Assembly: GCF_051020975.1 (NCBI RefSeq)
Contig: NW_027478158.1
Coordinates: 11,284,001-11,348,000, forward strand
DNA length: 64,000 bases
Direction: 5' to 3'
From: Osmia lignaria lignaria
Taxonomy: Eukaryota; Arthropoda; Insecta; Hymenoptera; Megachilidae
Program-made: the position numbers and the translations under genes
Shown: piece after piece, positions 49,937-61,528 of the stretch
Layout: every line of letters starts with the position of its first letter
How positions within the stretch are numbered: the stretch's first letter is position 1
Notes under the pieces: generated by a model
Told to the model about the DNA's origin: nothing
Databases searched by the model: none
Seen by the model: only the letters and a program-made list of their open reading frames with translations

Positions 49937-52900
49937 TTGCAGATTTATCTCAAGGGAAGGGGCCTGACGGACATATTTCGAGATATTTCTTCTTCTTGTT
50001 GTTCTTCTTCTGCACAGCTAAGCTGGAAGTGGCATTTGCAGCTCGCAGTAGTGCAGAGTTATCTTAAAGAAAGGGGCCACGGTGTTTCTGTATCTCTATT
50101 ATGTTGGTGCGGCTTCGGAACTTTGAAATATCTTGATATATCTCGAGAACTACGCATCTGATCAAAAAATATCATAGAACATAAAAAGTAGGAAACCTAA
50201 TTTTCTACAAAAAAGGTCTCTTAACATTTTGCCGTAGCTCGCTTCGTTTCCGAGATATTTGCAGATTTATCTCAAGGGAAGGGGCCTGACGGACATATTT
50301 CGAGATATTTCTTCTTCTTGTTGTTCTTCTTCTGCACAGCTAAGCTGGAAGTGGCATTTGCAGCGCGCAATAGTGCAGAGTTATCTCAAAGAAAGGGGCC
50401 ACGGTGTTTCTGTATCTCTATTATGTTGGTGCGGCTTCGGAACTTTTAAATATCTTGATATATCTCGAGAACTACGCATCTGATCAAAAAATATCATAGA
50501 ACATAAAAAGTAGGAAACTTAATTCTCTACAAAAAAGGTCTCTTAACATTTTCCCATAACTGGCATCGTTTCCGAGATATTTGCAGATTTAACTCAAGGG
50601 AAGGGGCCTGACGGACATATTCCGAGATATTTCTTCTTCTTGTTGTTCCTCTTCTGCACAGCTAAGCTGGAAGTGGCATTTGCAGCTCGCAATAGTGCAG
50701 AGTTATCTCAAAGAAAGGGGCCACGGTGTTTCTGTACCTCTATTATGTTGGTGCAGCTTCGGAGCTTTTAAATATCTTGATATATCTCGAGAACTACGCA
50801 TCTGATCAAAAAATATCATAGAACATAAAAAGTAGGAAACTTAATTCTCTACAAAAAAGGTCTCTTAACATTTTCCCATAGCTGGCATCGTTTCCGAGAT
50901 ATTTGCAGATTTAGCTCAAGGGAAGGGGCCTGACGGACATATTCCGAGATATTTCTTCCTCTTGTTGTTCCTCTTCTGCACAGCTAAGCTGGAAGTGGCA
51001 TTTGCAGGTCGCAATAGTGCAGAGTTATCTCAAAGAAAGGGGCCACGGTGTTTCTGTATCTCTATTATGTTGGTGCGGCTTCGGAACTTTTAAATATCTC
51101 GATATATCTCGAAAACTACGCTTCTGATCAAAAAATATCAGAGAACGTAAATTGTAGGAAACATAATTCTCTACAAAAAAGGTCTCTTAACATTTTGCCA
51201 TAGCTCGCTTCGTTTCCGAGATATTTGCAGATTTATCTCAAGGGAAGGGGCCTGACGGACATATTTCGAGATATTTCTTCTTCTTGTTGTTCTTCTTCTG
51301 CACAGCTAAGCTGGAAGTGGCATTTGCAGCTCGCAATAGTGCAGAGTTATCTCAAAGAAAGGGGCCACGATGTTTCTGTATCTCTATTATGTTGGTGCGG
51401 CTTCGAAACTTTTAAATATCTTGATATATCTCGAGAACTACGTATCTGATCAAAAAATATCGTAGAACATAAAAAGTAGGAAACTTAATTCTCTACAAAT
51501 AAGGTCTCTAAACATTTTGCCATAGCTCGCATGGTATCCGAGATATTTGCAGATTTATCTCAAGGGAAGGGGCCTGACGGACATATTTCGAGATATTCCT
51601 TCTTCTTGTTGTTCTTCTGCTGCACAGCTAAGCTGGAAGTGGCATTTGCAGCTCGCAATAGTGCAGAGTTACCTCAAAGAAAGGGGCCACGGTGTTTCTG
51701 TATCTCTATTATGTTGGTGCCGCTTCGGAACTTTTAAATATCAGGATATATCTCGAGAACTACGCATCTGATCAAAAAATATCATAGAACATAAAAAGTA
51801 GGAAACTTAATTCTCTACAAAAATGGTCTCTTAACATTTTGCCATAGCTCGCTTCGTTTCCGAGATATTTGCAGATTTATCTCAAGGGAAGGGGCCTGAC
51901 GGACATATTTCGAGATATTTCTTCTTCTTGTTGTTCTTCTTCTGCACAGCTAAGCTGGAAGTGGCATTTGCAGCTCGCAGTAGTGCAGAGTTATCTCAAA
52001 GAAAGGGGCCACGGTGTTTCTGTATCTCTATTATGTTGGTGCGGCTTCGGAACTTTTAAATATCTTGATATATCTCGAGAACTACGCATCTGATCAGAAA
52101 ATATCATAGAACATAAAAAGTAGGAAACTTAATTCTCTACAAAAAAGGTCTCTTAAGATTTTGCCATAGCTCGCTTCGTTTCCGAGATATTTGCAGATTT
52201 ATCTCAAGGGAAGGGGCCTGACGGACATATTTCGAGATATTTCTTCTTCTTGTTGTTCTTCTTCTGCACAGCTAAGCTGGAAGTGGCATTTGCAGCGCGC
52301 AATAGTGCAGAGTTATCTCAAAGAAAGGGGCCACGGTGTTTCTGTATCTCTATTATGTTGGTGCGGCTTCGGAACTTTTAAATATCTTGATATATCTCGA
52401 GAACTACGCATCTCATCAAAAAATATCATAGAACATAAAAAGTAGGAAACTTAATTCTCTACAAAAAAGGTCTCTTAACATTTTCCCATAACTGGCATCG
52501 TTTCCGAGATATTTGCAGATTTAGCTCAAGGGAAGGGGCCTGACGGACATATTCCGAGATATTTCTTCTTCTTGTTGTTCCTCTTCTGCACAGCTAAGCT
52601 GGAAGTGGCATTTGCAGCTCGCAATAGTGCAGAGTTATCTCAAAGAAAGGGGCCACGGTGTTTCTGTACCTCTATTATGTTGGTGCAGCTTCGGAGCTTT
52701 TAAATATCTTGATATATCTCGAGAACTACGCATCTGATCAAAAAATATCATAGAACATAAAAAGTAGGAAACTTAATTCTCTACAAAAAAGGTCTCTTAA
52801 CATTTTCCCATAGCTGGCATCGTTTCCGAGATATTTGCAGATTTAGCTCAAGGGAAGGGGCCTGACGGACATGTTCCGAGATATTTCTTCTTCTTGTTGT

Positions 52901-55900
52901 TCCTCTTCTGCACAGCTAAGCTGGAAGTGGCATTTGCAGGTCGCAATAGTGCAGAGTTATCTCAAAGAAAGGGGCCACGGTGTTTCTGTATCTCTATTAT
53001 GTTGGTGCGGCTTCGGAACTTTTAAATATCTCGATATATCTCGAAAACTACGCTTCTGATCAGAAAATATCAGAGAACGTAAATTGTAGGAAACATAATT
53101 CTCTACAAAAAAGGTCTCTTAACATTTTGCCATAGCTCGCTTCGTTTCCGAGATATTTGCAGATTTATCTCAAGGGAAGGGGCCTGACGGACATATTTCG
53201 AGATATTTCTTCTTCTTGTTGTTCTTCTTCTGCACAGCTAAGCTGGAAGTGGCATTTGCAGCTCGCAATAGTGCAGAGTTATCTCAAAGAAAGGGGCCAC
53301 GGTGTTTCTGTATCTCTATTATGTTGGTGCGGCTTCGGAACTTTTAAATATCTTGATATATCTCGAGAACTACGCATCTGATCAAAAAATATCGTAGAAC
53401 ATAAAAAGTAGGAAACTTAATTCTCTACAAATAAGGTCTCTAAACATTTTGCCATAGCTCGCATGGTTTCCGAGATATTTGCAGATTTATCTCAAGGGAA
53501 GGGGCCTGACGGACATATTTCGAGATATTCCTTCTTCTTGTTGTTCTTCTGCTGCACAGCTAAGCTGGAAGTGGCATTTGCAGCTCGCAATAGTGCAGAG
53601 TTACCTCAAAGAAAGGGGCCACGGTGTTTCTGTATCTCTATTATGTTGGTGCCGCTTCGGAACTTTTAAATATCAGGATATATCTCGAGAACTACGCATC
53701 TGATCAAAAAATATCATAGAACATAAAAAGTAGGAAACTTAATTCTCTACAAAAATGGTCTCTTAACATTTTGCCATAGCTCGCTTCGTTTCCGAGATAT
53801 TTGCAGATTTATCTCAAGGGAAGGGGCCTGACGGACATATTTCGAGATATTTCTTCTTCTTGTTGTTCTTCTTCTGCACAGCTAAGCTGGAAGTGGCATT
53901 TGCAGCTCGCAGTAGTGCAGAGTTATCTCAAAGAAAGGGGCCACGGTGTTTCTGTATCTCTATTATGTTGGTGCGGCTTCGGAACTTTGAAATATCTTGA
54001 TATATCTCGAGAACTACGCATCTGATCAAAAAATATCATAGAACATAAAAAGTAGGAAACCTAATTTTCTACAAAAAAGGTCTCTTAACATTTTGCCGTA
54101 GCTCGCTTCGTTTCCGAGATATTTGCAGATTTATCTCAAGGGAAGGGGCCTGACGGACATATTTCGAGATATTTCTTCTTCTTGTTGTTCTTCTTCTGCA
54201 CAGCTAAGCTGGAAGTGGCATTTGCAGCGCGCAATAGTGCAGAGTTATCTCAAAGAAAGGGGCCACGGTGTTTCTGTATCTCTATTATGTTGGTGCGGCT
54301 TCGGAACTTTTAAATATCTTGATATATCTCGAGAACTACGCATCTGATCAAAAAATATCATAGAACATAAAAAGTAGGAAACTTAATTCTCTACAAAAAA
54401 GGTCTCTTAACATTTTCCCATAACTGGCATCGTTTCCGAGATATTTGCAGATTTAACTCAAGGGAAGGGGCCTGACGGACATATTCCGAGATATTTCTTC
54501 TTCTTGTTGTTCCTCTTCTGCACAGCTAAGCTGGAAGTGGCATTTGCAGCTCGCAATAGTGCAGAGTTATCTCAAAGAAAGGGGCCACGGTGTTTCTGTA
54601 CCTCTATTATGTTGGTGCAGCTTCGGAGCTTTTAAATATCTTGATATATCTCGAGAACTACGCATCTGATCAAAAAATATCATAGAACATAAAAAGTAGG
54701 AAACTTAATTCTCTACAAAAAAGGTCTCTTAACATTTTCCCATAGCTGGCATCGTTTCCGAGATATTTGCAGATTTAGCTCAAGGGAAGGGGCCTGACGG
54801 ACATATTCCGAGATATTTCTTCCTCTTGTTGTTCCTCTTCTGCACAGCTAAGCTGGAAGTGGCATTTGCAGGTCGCAATAGTGCAGAGTTATCTCAAAGA
54901 AAGGGGCCACGGTGTTTCTGTATCTCTATTATGTTGGTGCGGCTTCGGAACTTTTAAATATCTCGATATATCTCGAAAACTACGCTTCTGATCAAAAAAT
55001 ATCAGAGAACGTAAATTGTAGGAAACATAATTCTCTACAAAAAAGGTCTCTTAACATTTTGCCATAGCTCGCTTCGTTTCCGAGATATTTGCAGATTTAT
55101 CTCAAGGGAAGGGGCCTGACGGACATATTTCGAGATATTTCTTCTTCTTGTTGTTCTTCTTCTGCACAGCTAAGCTGGAAGTGGCATTTGCAGCTCGCAA
55201 TAGTGCAGAGTTATCTCAAAGAAAGGGGCCACGATGTTTCTGTATCTCTATTATGTTGGTGCGGCTTCGGAACTTTTAAATATCTTGATATATCTCGAGA
55301 ACTACGTATCTGATCAAAAAATATCGTAGAACATAAAAAGTAGGAAACTTAATTCTCTACAAATAAGGTCTCTAAACATTTTGCCATAGCTCGCATGGTA
55401 TCCGAGATATTTGCAGATTTATCTCAAGGGAAGGGGCCTGACGGACATATTTCGAGATATTCCTTCTTCTTGTTGTTCTTCTGCTGCACAGCTAAGCTGG
55501 AAGTGGCATTTGCAGCTCGCAATAGTGCAGAGTTACCTCAAAGAAAGGGGCCACGGTGTTTCTGTATCTCTATTATGTTGGTGCCGCTTCGGAACTTTTA
55601 AATATCAGGATATATCTCGAGAACTACGCATCTGATCCAAAAATATCATAGAACATAAAAAGTAGGAAACTTAATTCTCTACAAAAATGGTCTCTTAACA
55701 TTTTGCCATAGCTCGCTTCGTTTCCGAGATATTTGCAGATTTATCTCAAGGGAAGGGGCCTGACGGACATATTTCGAGATATTTCTTCTTCTTGTTGTTC
55801 TTCTTCTGCACAGCTAAGCTGGAAGTGGCATTTGCAGCTCGCAGTAGTGCAGAGTTATCTCAAAGAAAGGGGCCACGGTGTTTCTGTATCTCTATTATGT

Positions 55901-58900
55901 TGGTGCGGCTTCGGAACTTTTAAATATCTTGATATATCTCGAGAACTACGCATCTGATCAGAAAATATCATAGAACATAAAAAGTAGGAACCTTAATTCT
56001 CTACAAAAAAGGTCTCTTAAGATTTTGCCATAGCTCGCTTCGTTTCCGAGATATTTGCAGATTTATCTCAAGGGAAGGGGCCTGACGGACATATTTCGAG
56101 ATATTTCTTCTTCTTGTTGTTCTTCTTCTGCACAGCTAAGCTGGAAGTGGCATTTGCAGCGCGCAATAGTGCAGAGTTATCTCAAAGAAAGGGGCCACGG
56201 TGTTTCTGTATCTCTATTATGTTGGTGCGGCTTCGGAACTTTTAAATATCTTGATATATCTCGAGAACTACGCATCTCATCAAAAAATATCATAGAACAT
56301 AAAAAGTAGGAAACTTAATTCTCTACAAAAAAGGTCTCTTAACATTTTCCCATAACTGGCATCGTTTCCGAGATATTTGCAGATTTAGCTCAAGGGAAGG
56401 GGCCTGACGGACATATTCCGAGATATTTCTTCTTCTTGTTGTTCCTCTTCTGCACAGCTAAGCTGGAAGTGGCATTTGCAGCTCGCAATAGTGCAGAGTT
56501 ATCTCAAAGAAAGGGGCCACGGTGTTTCTGTACCTCTATTATGTTGGTGCAGCTTCGGAGCTTTTAAATATCTTGATATATCTCGAGAACTACGCATCTG
56601 ATCAAAAAATATCATAGAACATAAAAAGTAGGAAACTTAATTCTCTACAAAAAAGGTCTCTTAACATTTTCCCATAGCTGGCATCGTTTCCGAGATATTT
56701 GCAGATTTAGCTCAAGGGAAGGGGCCTGACGGACATGTTCCGAGATATTTCTTCTTCTTGTTGTTCCTCTTCTGCACAGCTAAGCTGGAAGTGGCATTTG
56801 CAGGTCGCAATAGTGCAGAGTTATCTCAAAGAAAGGGGCCACGGTGTTTCTGTATCTCTATTATGTTGGTGCGGCTTCGGAACTTTTAAATATCTCGATA
56901 TATCTCGAAAACTACGCTTCTGATCAGAAAATATCAGAGAACGTAAATTGTAGGAAACATAATTCTCTACAAAAAAGGTCTCTTAACATTTTGCCATAGC
57001 TCGCTTCGTTTCCGAGATATTTGCAGATTTATCTCAAGGGAAGGGGCCTGACGGACATATTTCGAGATATTTCTTCTTCTTGTTGTTCTTCTTCTGCACA
57101 GCTAAGCTGGAAGTGGCATTTGCAGCTCGCAATAGTGCAGAGTTATCTCAAAGAAAGGGGCCACGATGTTTCTGTATCTCTATTATGTTGGTGCGGCTTC
57201 GGAACTTTTAAATATCTTGATATATCTCGAGAACTACGCATCTGATCAAAAAATATCGTAGAACATAAAAAGTAGGAAACTTAATTCTCTACAAATAAGG
57301 TCTCTAAACATTTTGCCATAGCTCGCATGGTATCCGAGATATTTGCAGATTTATCTCAAGGGAAGGGGCCTGACGGACATATTTCGAGATATTCCTTCTT
57401 CTTGTTGTTCTTCTGCTGCACAGCTAAGCTGGAAGTGGCATTTGCAGCTCGCAATAGTGCAGAGTTACCTCAAAGAAAGGGGCCACGGTGTTTCTGTATC
57501 TCTATTATGTTGGTGCCGCTTCGGAACTTTTAAATATCAGGATATATCTCGAGAACTACGCATCTGATCAAAAAATATCATAGAACATAAAAAGTAGGAA
57601 ACTTAATTCTCTACAAAAATGGTCTCTTAACATTTTGCCATAGCTCGCTTCGTTTCCGAGATATTTGCAGATTTATCTCAAGGGAAGGGGCCTGACGGAC
57701 ATATTTCGAGATATTTCTTCTTCTTGTTGTTCTTCTTCTGCACAGCTAAGCTGGAAGTGGCATTTGCAGCTCGCAGTAGTGCAGAGTTATCTCAAAGAAA
57801 GGGGCCACGGTGTTTCTGTATCTCTATTATGTTGGTGCGGCTTCGGAACTTTTAAATATCTTGATATATCTCGAGAACTACGCATCTGATCAGAAAATAT
57901 CATAGAACATAAAAAGTAGGAAACTTAATTCTCTACAAAAAAGGTCTCTTAACATTTTGCCATAGCTCGCTTCGTTTCCGAGATATTTGCAGATTTAGCT
58001 CAAGGGAAGGGGCCTGACGGACATATTCCGAGATATTTCTTCTTCTTGTTGTTCCTCTTCTGCACAGCTAAGCTGGAAGTGGCATTTGCAGCTCGCAATA
58101 GTGCAGAGTTATCTCAAAGAAAGGGGCCACGGTGTTTCTGTACCTCTATTATGTTGGTGCAGCTTCGGAGCTTTTAAATATCTTGATATATCTCGAGAAC
58201 TACGCATCTGATCAAAAAATATCATAGAACATAAAAAGTAGGAAACTTAATTCTCTACAAAAAAGGTCTCTTAACATTTTCCCATAGCTGGCATCGTTTC
58301 CGAGATATTTGCAGATTTAGCTCAAGGGAAGGGGCCTGACGGACATGTTCCGAGATATTTCTTCTTCTTGTTGTTCCTCTTCTGCACAGCTAAGCTGGAA
58401 GTGGCATTTGCAGGTCGCAATAGTGCAGAGTTATCTCAAAGAAAGGGGCCACGGTGTTTCTGTATCTCTATTATGTTGGTGCGGCTTCGGAACTTTTAAA
58501 TATCTCGATATATCTCGAAAACTACGCTTCTGATCAGAAAATATCAGAGAACGTAAATTGTAGGAAACATAATTCTCTACAAAAAAGGTCTCTTAACATT
58601 TTGCCATAGCTCGCTTCGTTTCCGAGATATTTGCAGATTTATCTCAAGGGAAGGGGCCTGACGGACATATTTCGAGATATTTCTTCTTCTTGTTGTTCTT
58701 CTTCTGCACAGCTAAGCTGGAAGTGGCATTTGCAGCTCGCAATAGTGCAGAGTTATCTCAAAGAAAGGGGCCACGATGTTTCTGTATCTCTATTATGTTG
58801 GTGCGGCTTCGGAACTTTTAAATATCTTGATATATCTCGAGAACTACGCATCTGATCAAAAAATATCGTAGAACATAAAAAGTAGGAAACTTAATTCTCT

Positions 58901-59918
58901 ACAAATAAGGTCTCTAAACATTTTGCCATAGCTCGCATGGTATCCGAGATATTTGCAGATTTATCTCAAGGGAAGGGGCCTGACGGACATATTTCGAGAT
59001 ATTCCTTCTTCTTGTTGTTCTTCTGCTGCACAGCTAAGCTGGAAGTGGCATTTGCAGCTCGCAATAGTGCAGAGTTACCTCAAAGAAAGGGGCCACGGTG
59101 TTTCTGTATCTCTATTATGTTGGTGCCGCTTCGGAACTTTTAAATATCAGGATATATCTCGAGAACTACGCATCTGATCAAAAAATATCATAGAACATAA
59201 AAAGTAGGAAACTTAATTCTCTACAAAAATGGTCTCTTAACATTTTGCCATAGCTCGCTTCGTTTCCGAGATATTTGCAGATTTATCTCAAGGGAAGGGG
59301 CCTGACGGACATATTTCGAGATATTTCTTCTTCTTGTTGTTCTTCTTCTGCACAGCTAAGCTGGAAGTGGCATTTGCAGCTCGCAGTAGTGCAGAGTTAT
59401 CTCAAAGAAAGGGGCCACGGTGTTTCTGTATCTCTATTATGTTGGTGCGGCTTCGGAACTTTTAAATATCTTGATATATCTCGAGAACTACGCATCTGAT
59501 CAGAAAATATCATAGAACATAAAAAGTAGGAAACTTAATTCTCTACAAAAAAGGTCTCTTAACATTTTGCCATAGCTCGCTTCGTTTCCGAGATATTTGC
59601 AGATTTATCTCAAGGGAAGGGGCCTGACGGACATATTTCGAGATATTTCTTCTTCTTGTTGTTCTTCTTCTGCACAGCTAAGCTGGAAGTGGCATTTGCA
59701 GCGCGCAATAGTGCAGAGTTATCTCAAAGAAAGGGGCCACGGTGTTTCTGTATCTCTATTATGTTGGTGCGGCTTCGGAACTTTTAAATATCTTGATATA
59801 TCTCGAGAACTACGCATCTGATCAAAAAATATCATAGAACATAAAAAGTAGGAAACTTAATTCTCTACAAAAAAGGTCTCTTAACATTTTGCCATAGCTC
59901 GCTTCGTTTCCGAGATAT
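49293..59918. repeat. Six-monomer HOR, 1932 bp, with 7-mer and 5-mer variants
   Basis: The variant with AAATATCAGGATATATC starts units at 49293, 51547, 53479, 55411, 57343 and 58953, giving lengths of 2254, 1932, 1932, 1932 and 1610 bp. The unit is then a CTCGCAGTAG monomer, a GCAGCGCGCAATAG monomer, a type B monomer with GTACCTCTATTATG and TTCGGAGC, a type B monomer with GCAGGTCGC and AGAGAACGTAAATTG, and a plain type A monomer. Unit 57343-58952 lacks the GCAGCGCGC monomer and contains a chimera at 57987. Confidence 0.85.
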
Positions 59919-60240
59919 TTGCAGATTTATCTCAAGGGAAGGGGCCTGACGGACATATTTCGAGATATTTCTTCTTCTTGTTGTTCTTCTTCTGCACAGC
60001 TAAGCTGGAAGTGGCATTTGCGGCTCGCACTAGTGCAGAGTTATCTCAAAGAAAGGGGCCACGGTGTTTCTGTATCTCTATTATGTTGGTGCGGCTTCGG
60101 AACTTTTAAATATCTTGATATATCTCGAGAACTACGCATCTGATCAAAAAATATCATAGAAGATAAAAAGTAGGAAACTTAATTCTCTACAAAAAAGGTC
60201 TCCTAACATTTTGCCATAGCTCGCTTCGTTTCCGAGATAT

Positions 60241-61528
60241 TTGCAGATTTATCTCAAGGGAAGGGGCCTGACGGACATATTTCGAGATATTTCTTCTTCT
60301 TGTTGTTCTTCGTCTGCACAGCTAAGCTGGAAGTGGCATTTGCGGCTCGCACTAGTGCAGAGTTATCTCAAAGAAAGGGGCCACGGTGATTCTGTATCCC
60401 TATTATGTTGGTGCGGCTTCTGAACTTTTAAATATCTCGATATATCTCGAAAACTACGCTTCTGACCAAAAAATATCATAGAACATAAATTGTAGGAAAC
60501 ATAATTCTCTACAAAAAACGTCTCTTAACATTTTGCCATAGCTCGCTTCGTTTCCGAGATATTTGCAGATTCAGCTCAAAGGAACTGGCCTGACGGACAT
60601 ATTTCGAGATATTTCTTCTTCTTGTTGTTCTTCCTCTGCACAGCTAAGCTGGAAGTGGCATTTGCAGCTCGCAATAGTGCAGAGTTATCTCAAAGAAAGG
60701 GGCCACGGTGTTTCTGTATCTCTATTATGTTGGTGCGGCTTCGGAACTTTTAAATATCTTGATATATCTCGAGAACTACGCATCTGCTCAAAAAATATCA
60801 TAGAACATAAAAAGTAGGAAACTTAATTCTCTACACAAAAGGTCTCTTAACATTTTGCCATAGCTCGCTTCGTTTCCGAGATATTTGCAGATTTATCTCA
60901 AGGGAAGGGGCCTGACGGACATATTTCGAGATATTTCTTCTTCTTGTTGTTCTTCGTCTGCACAGCTAAGCTGGAAGTGGCATTTGCGGCTCGCACTAGT
61001 GCAGAGTTATCTCAAAGAAAGGGGCCACGGTGATTCTGTATCCCTATTATGTTGGTGCGGCTTCTGAACTTTTAAATATCTCGATATATCTCGAAAACTA
61101 CGCTTCTGACCAAAAAATATCATAGAACATAAATTGTAGGAAACATAATTCTCTACAAAAAACGTCTCTTAACATTTTGCCATAGCTCGCTTCGTTTCCG
61201 AGATATTTGCAGATTCAGCTCAAAGGAACTGGCCTGACGGACATATTTCGAGATATTTCTTCTTCTTGTTGTTCTTCCTCTGCACAGCTAAGCTGGAAGT
61301 GGCATTTGCAGCTCGCAATAGTGCAGAGTTATCTCAAAGAAAGGGGCCACGGTGTTTCTGTATCTCTATTATGTTGGTGCGGCTTCGGAACTTTTAAATA
61401 TCTTGATATATCTCGAGAACTACGCATCTGCTCAAAAAATATCATAGAACATAAAAAGTAGGAAACTTAATTCTCTACACAAAAGGTCTCTTAACATTTT
61501 GCCATAGCTCGCTTCGTTTCCGAGATAT
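60241..61528. repeat. Dimeric HOR, 644 bp x 2
   Basis: Monomers at 60241 and 60885 share TTCTTCGTCTGC, CGGTGATTCTG and GGCTTCTGAAC. Monomers at 60563 and 61207 share TTCAGCTCAAAGGAACTGG, CATCTGCTCAAAAAAT and CTACACAAAAGG. The two 644-bp units look identical by eye, suggesting a very recent duplication. Confidence 0.85.
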
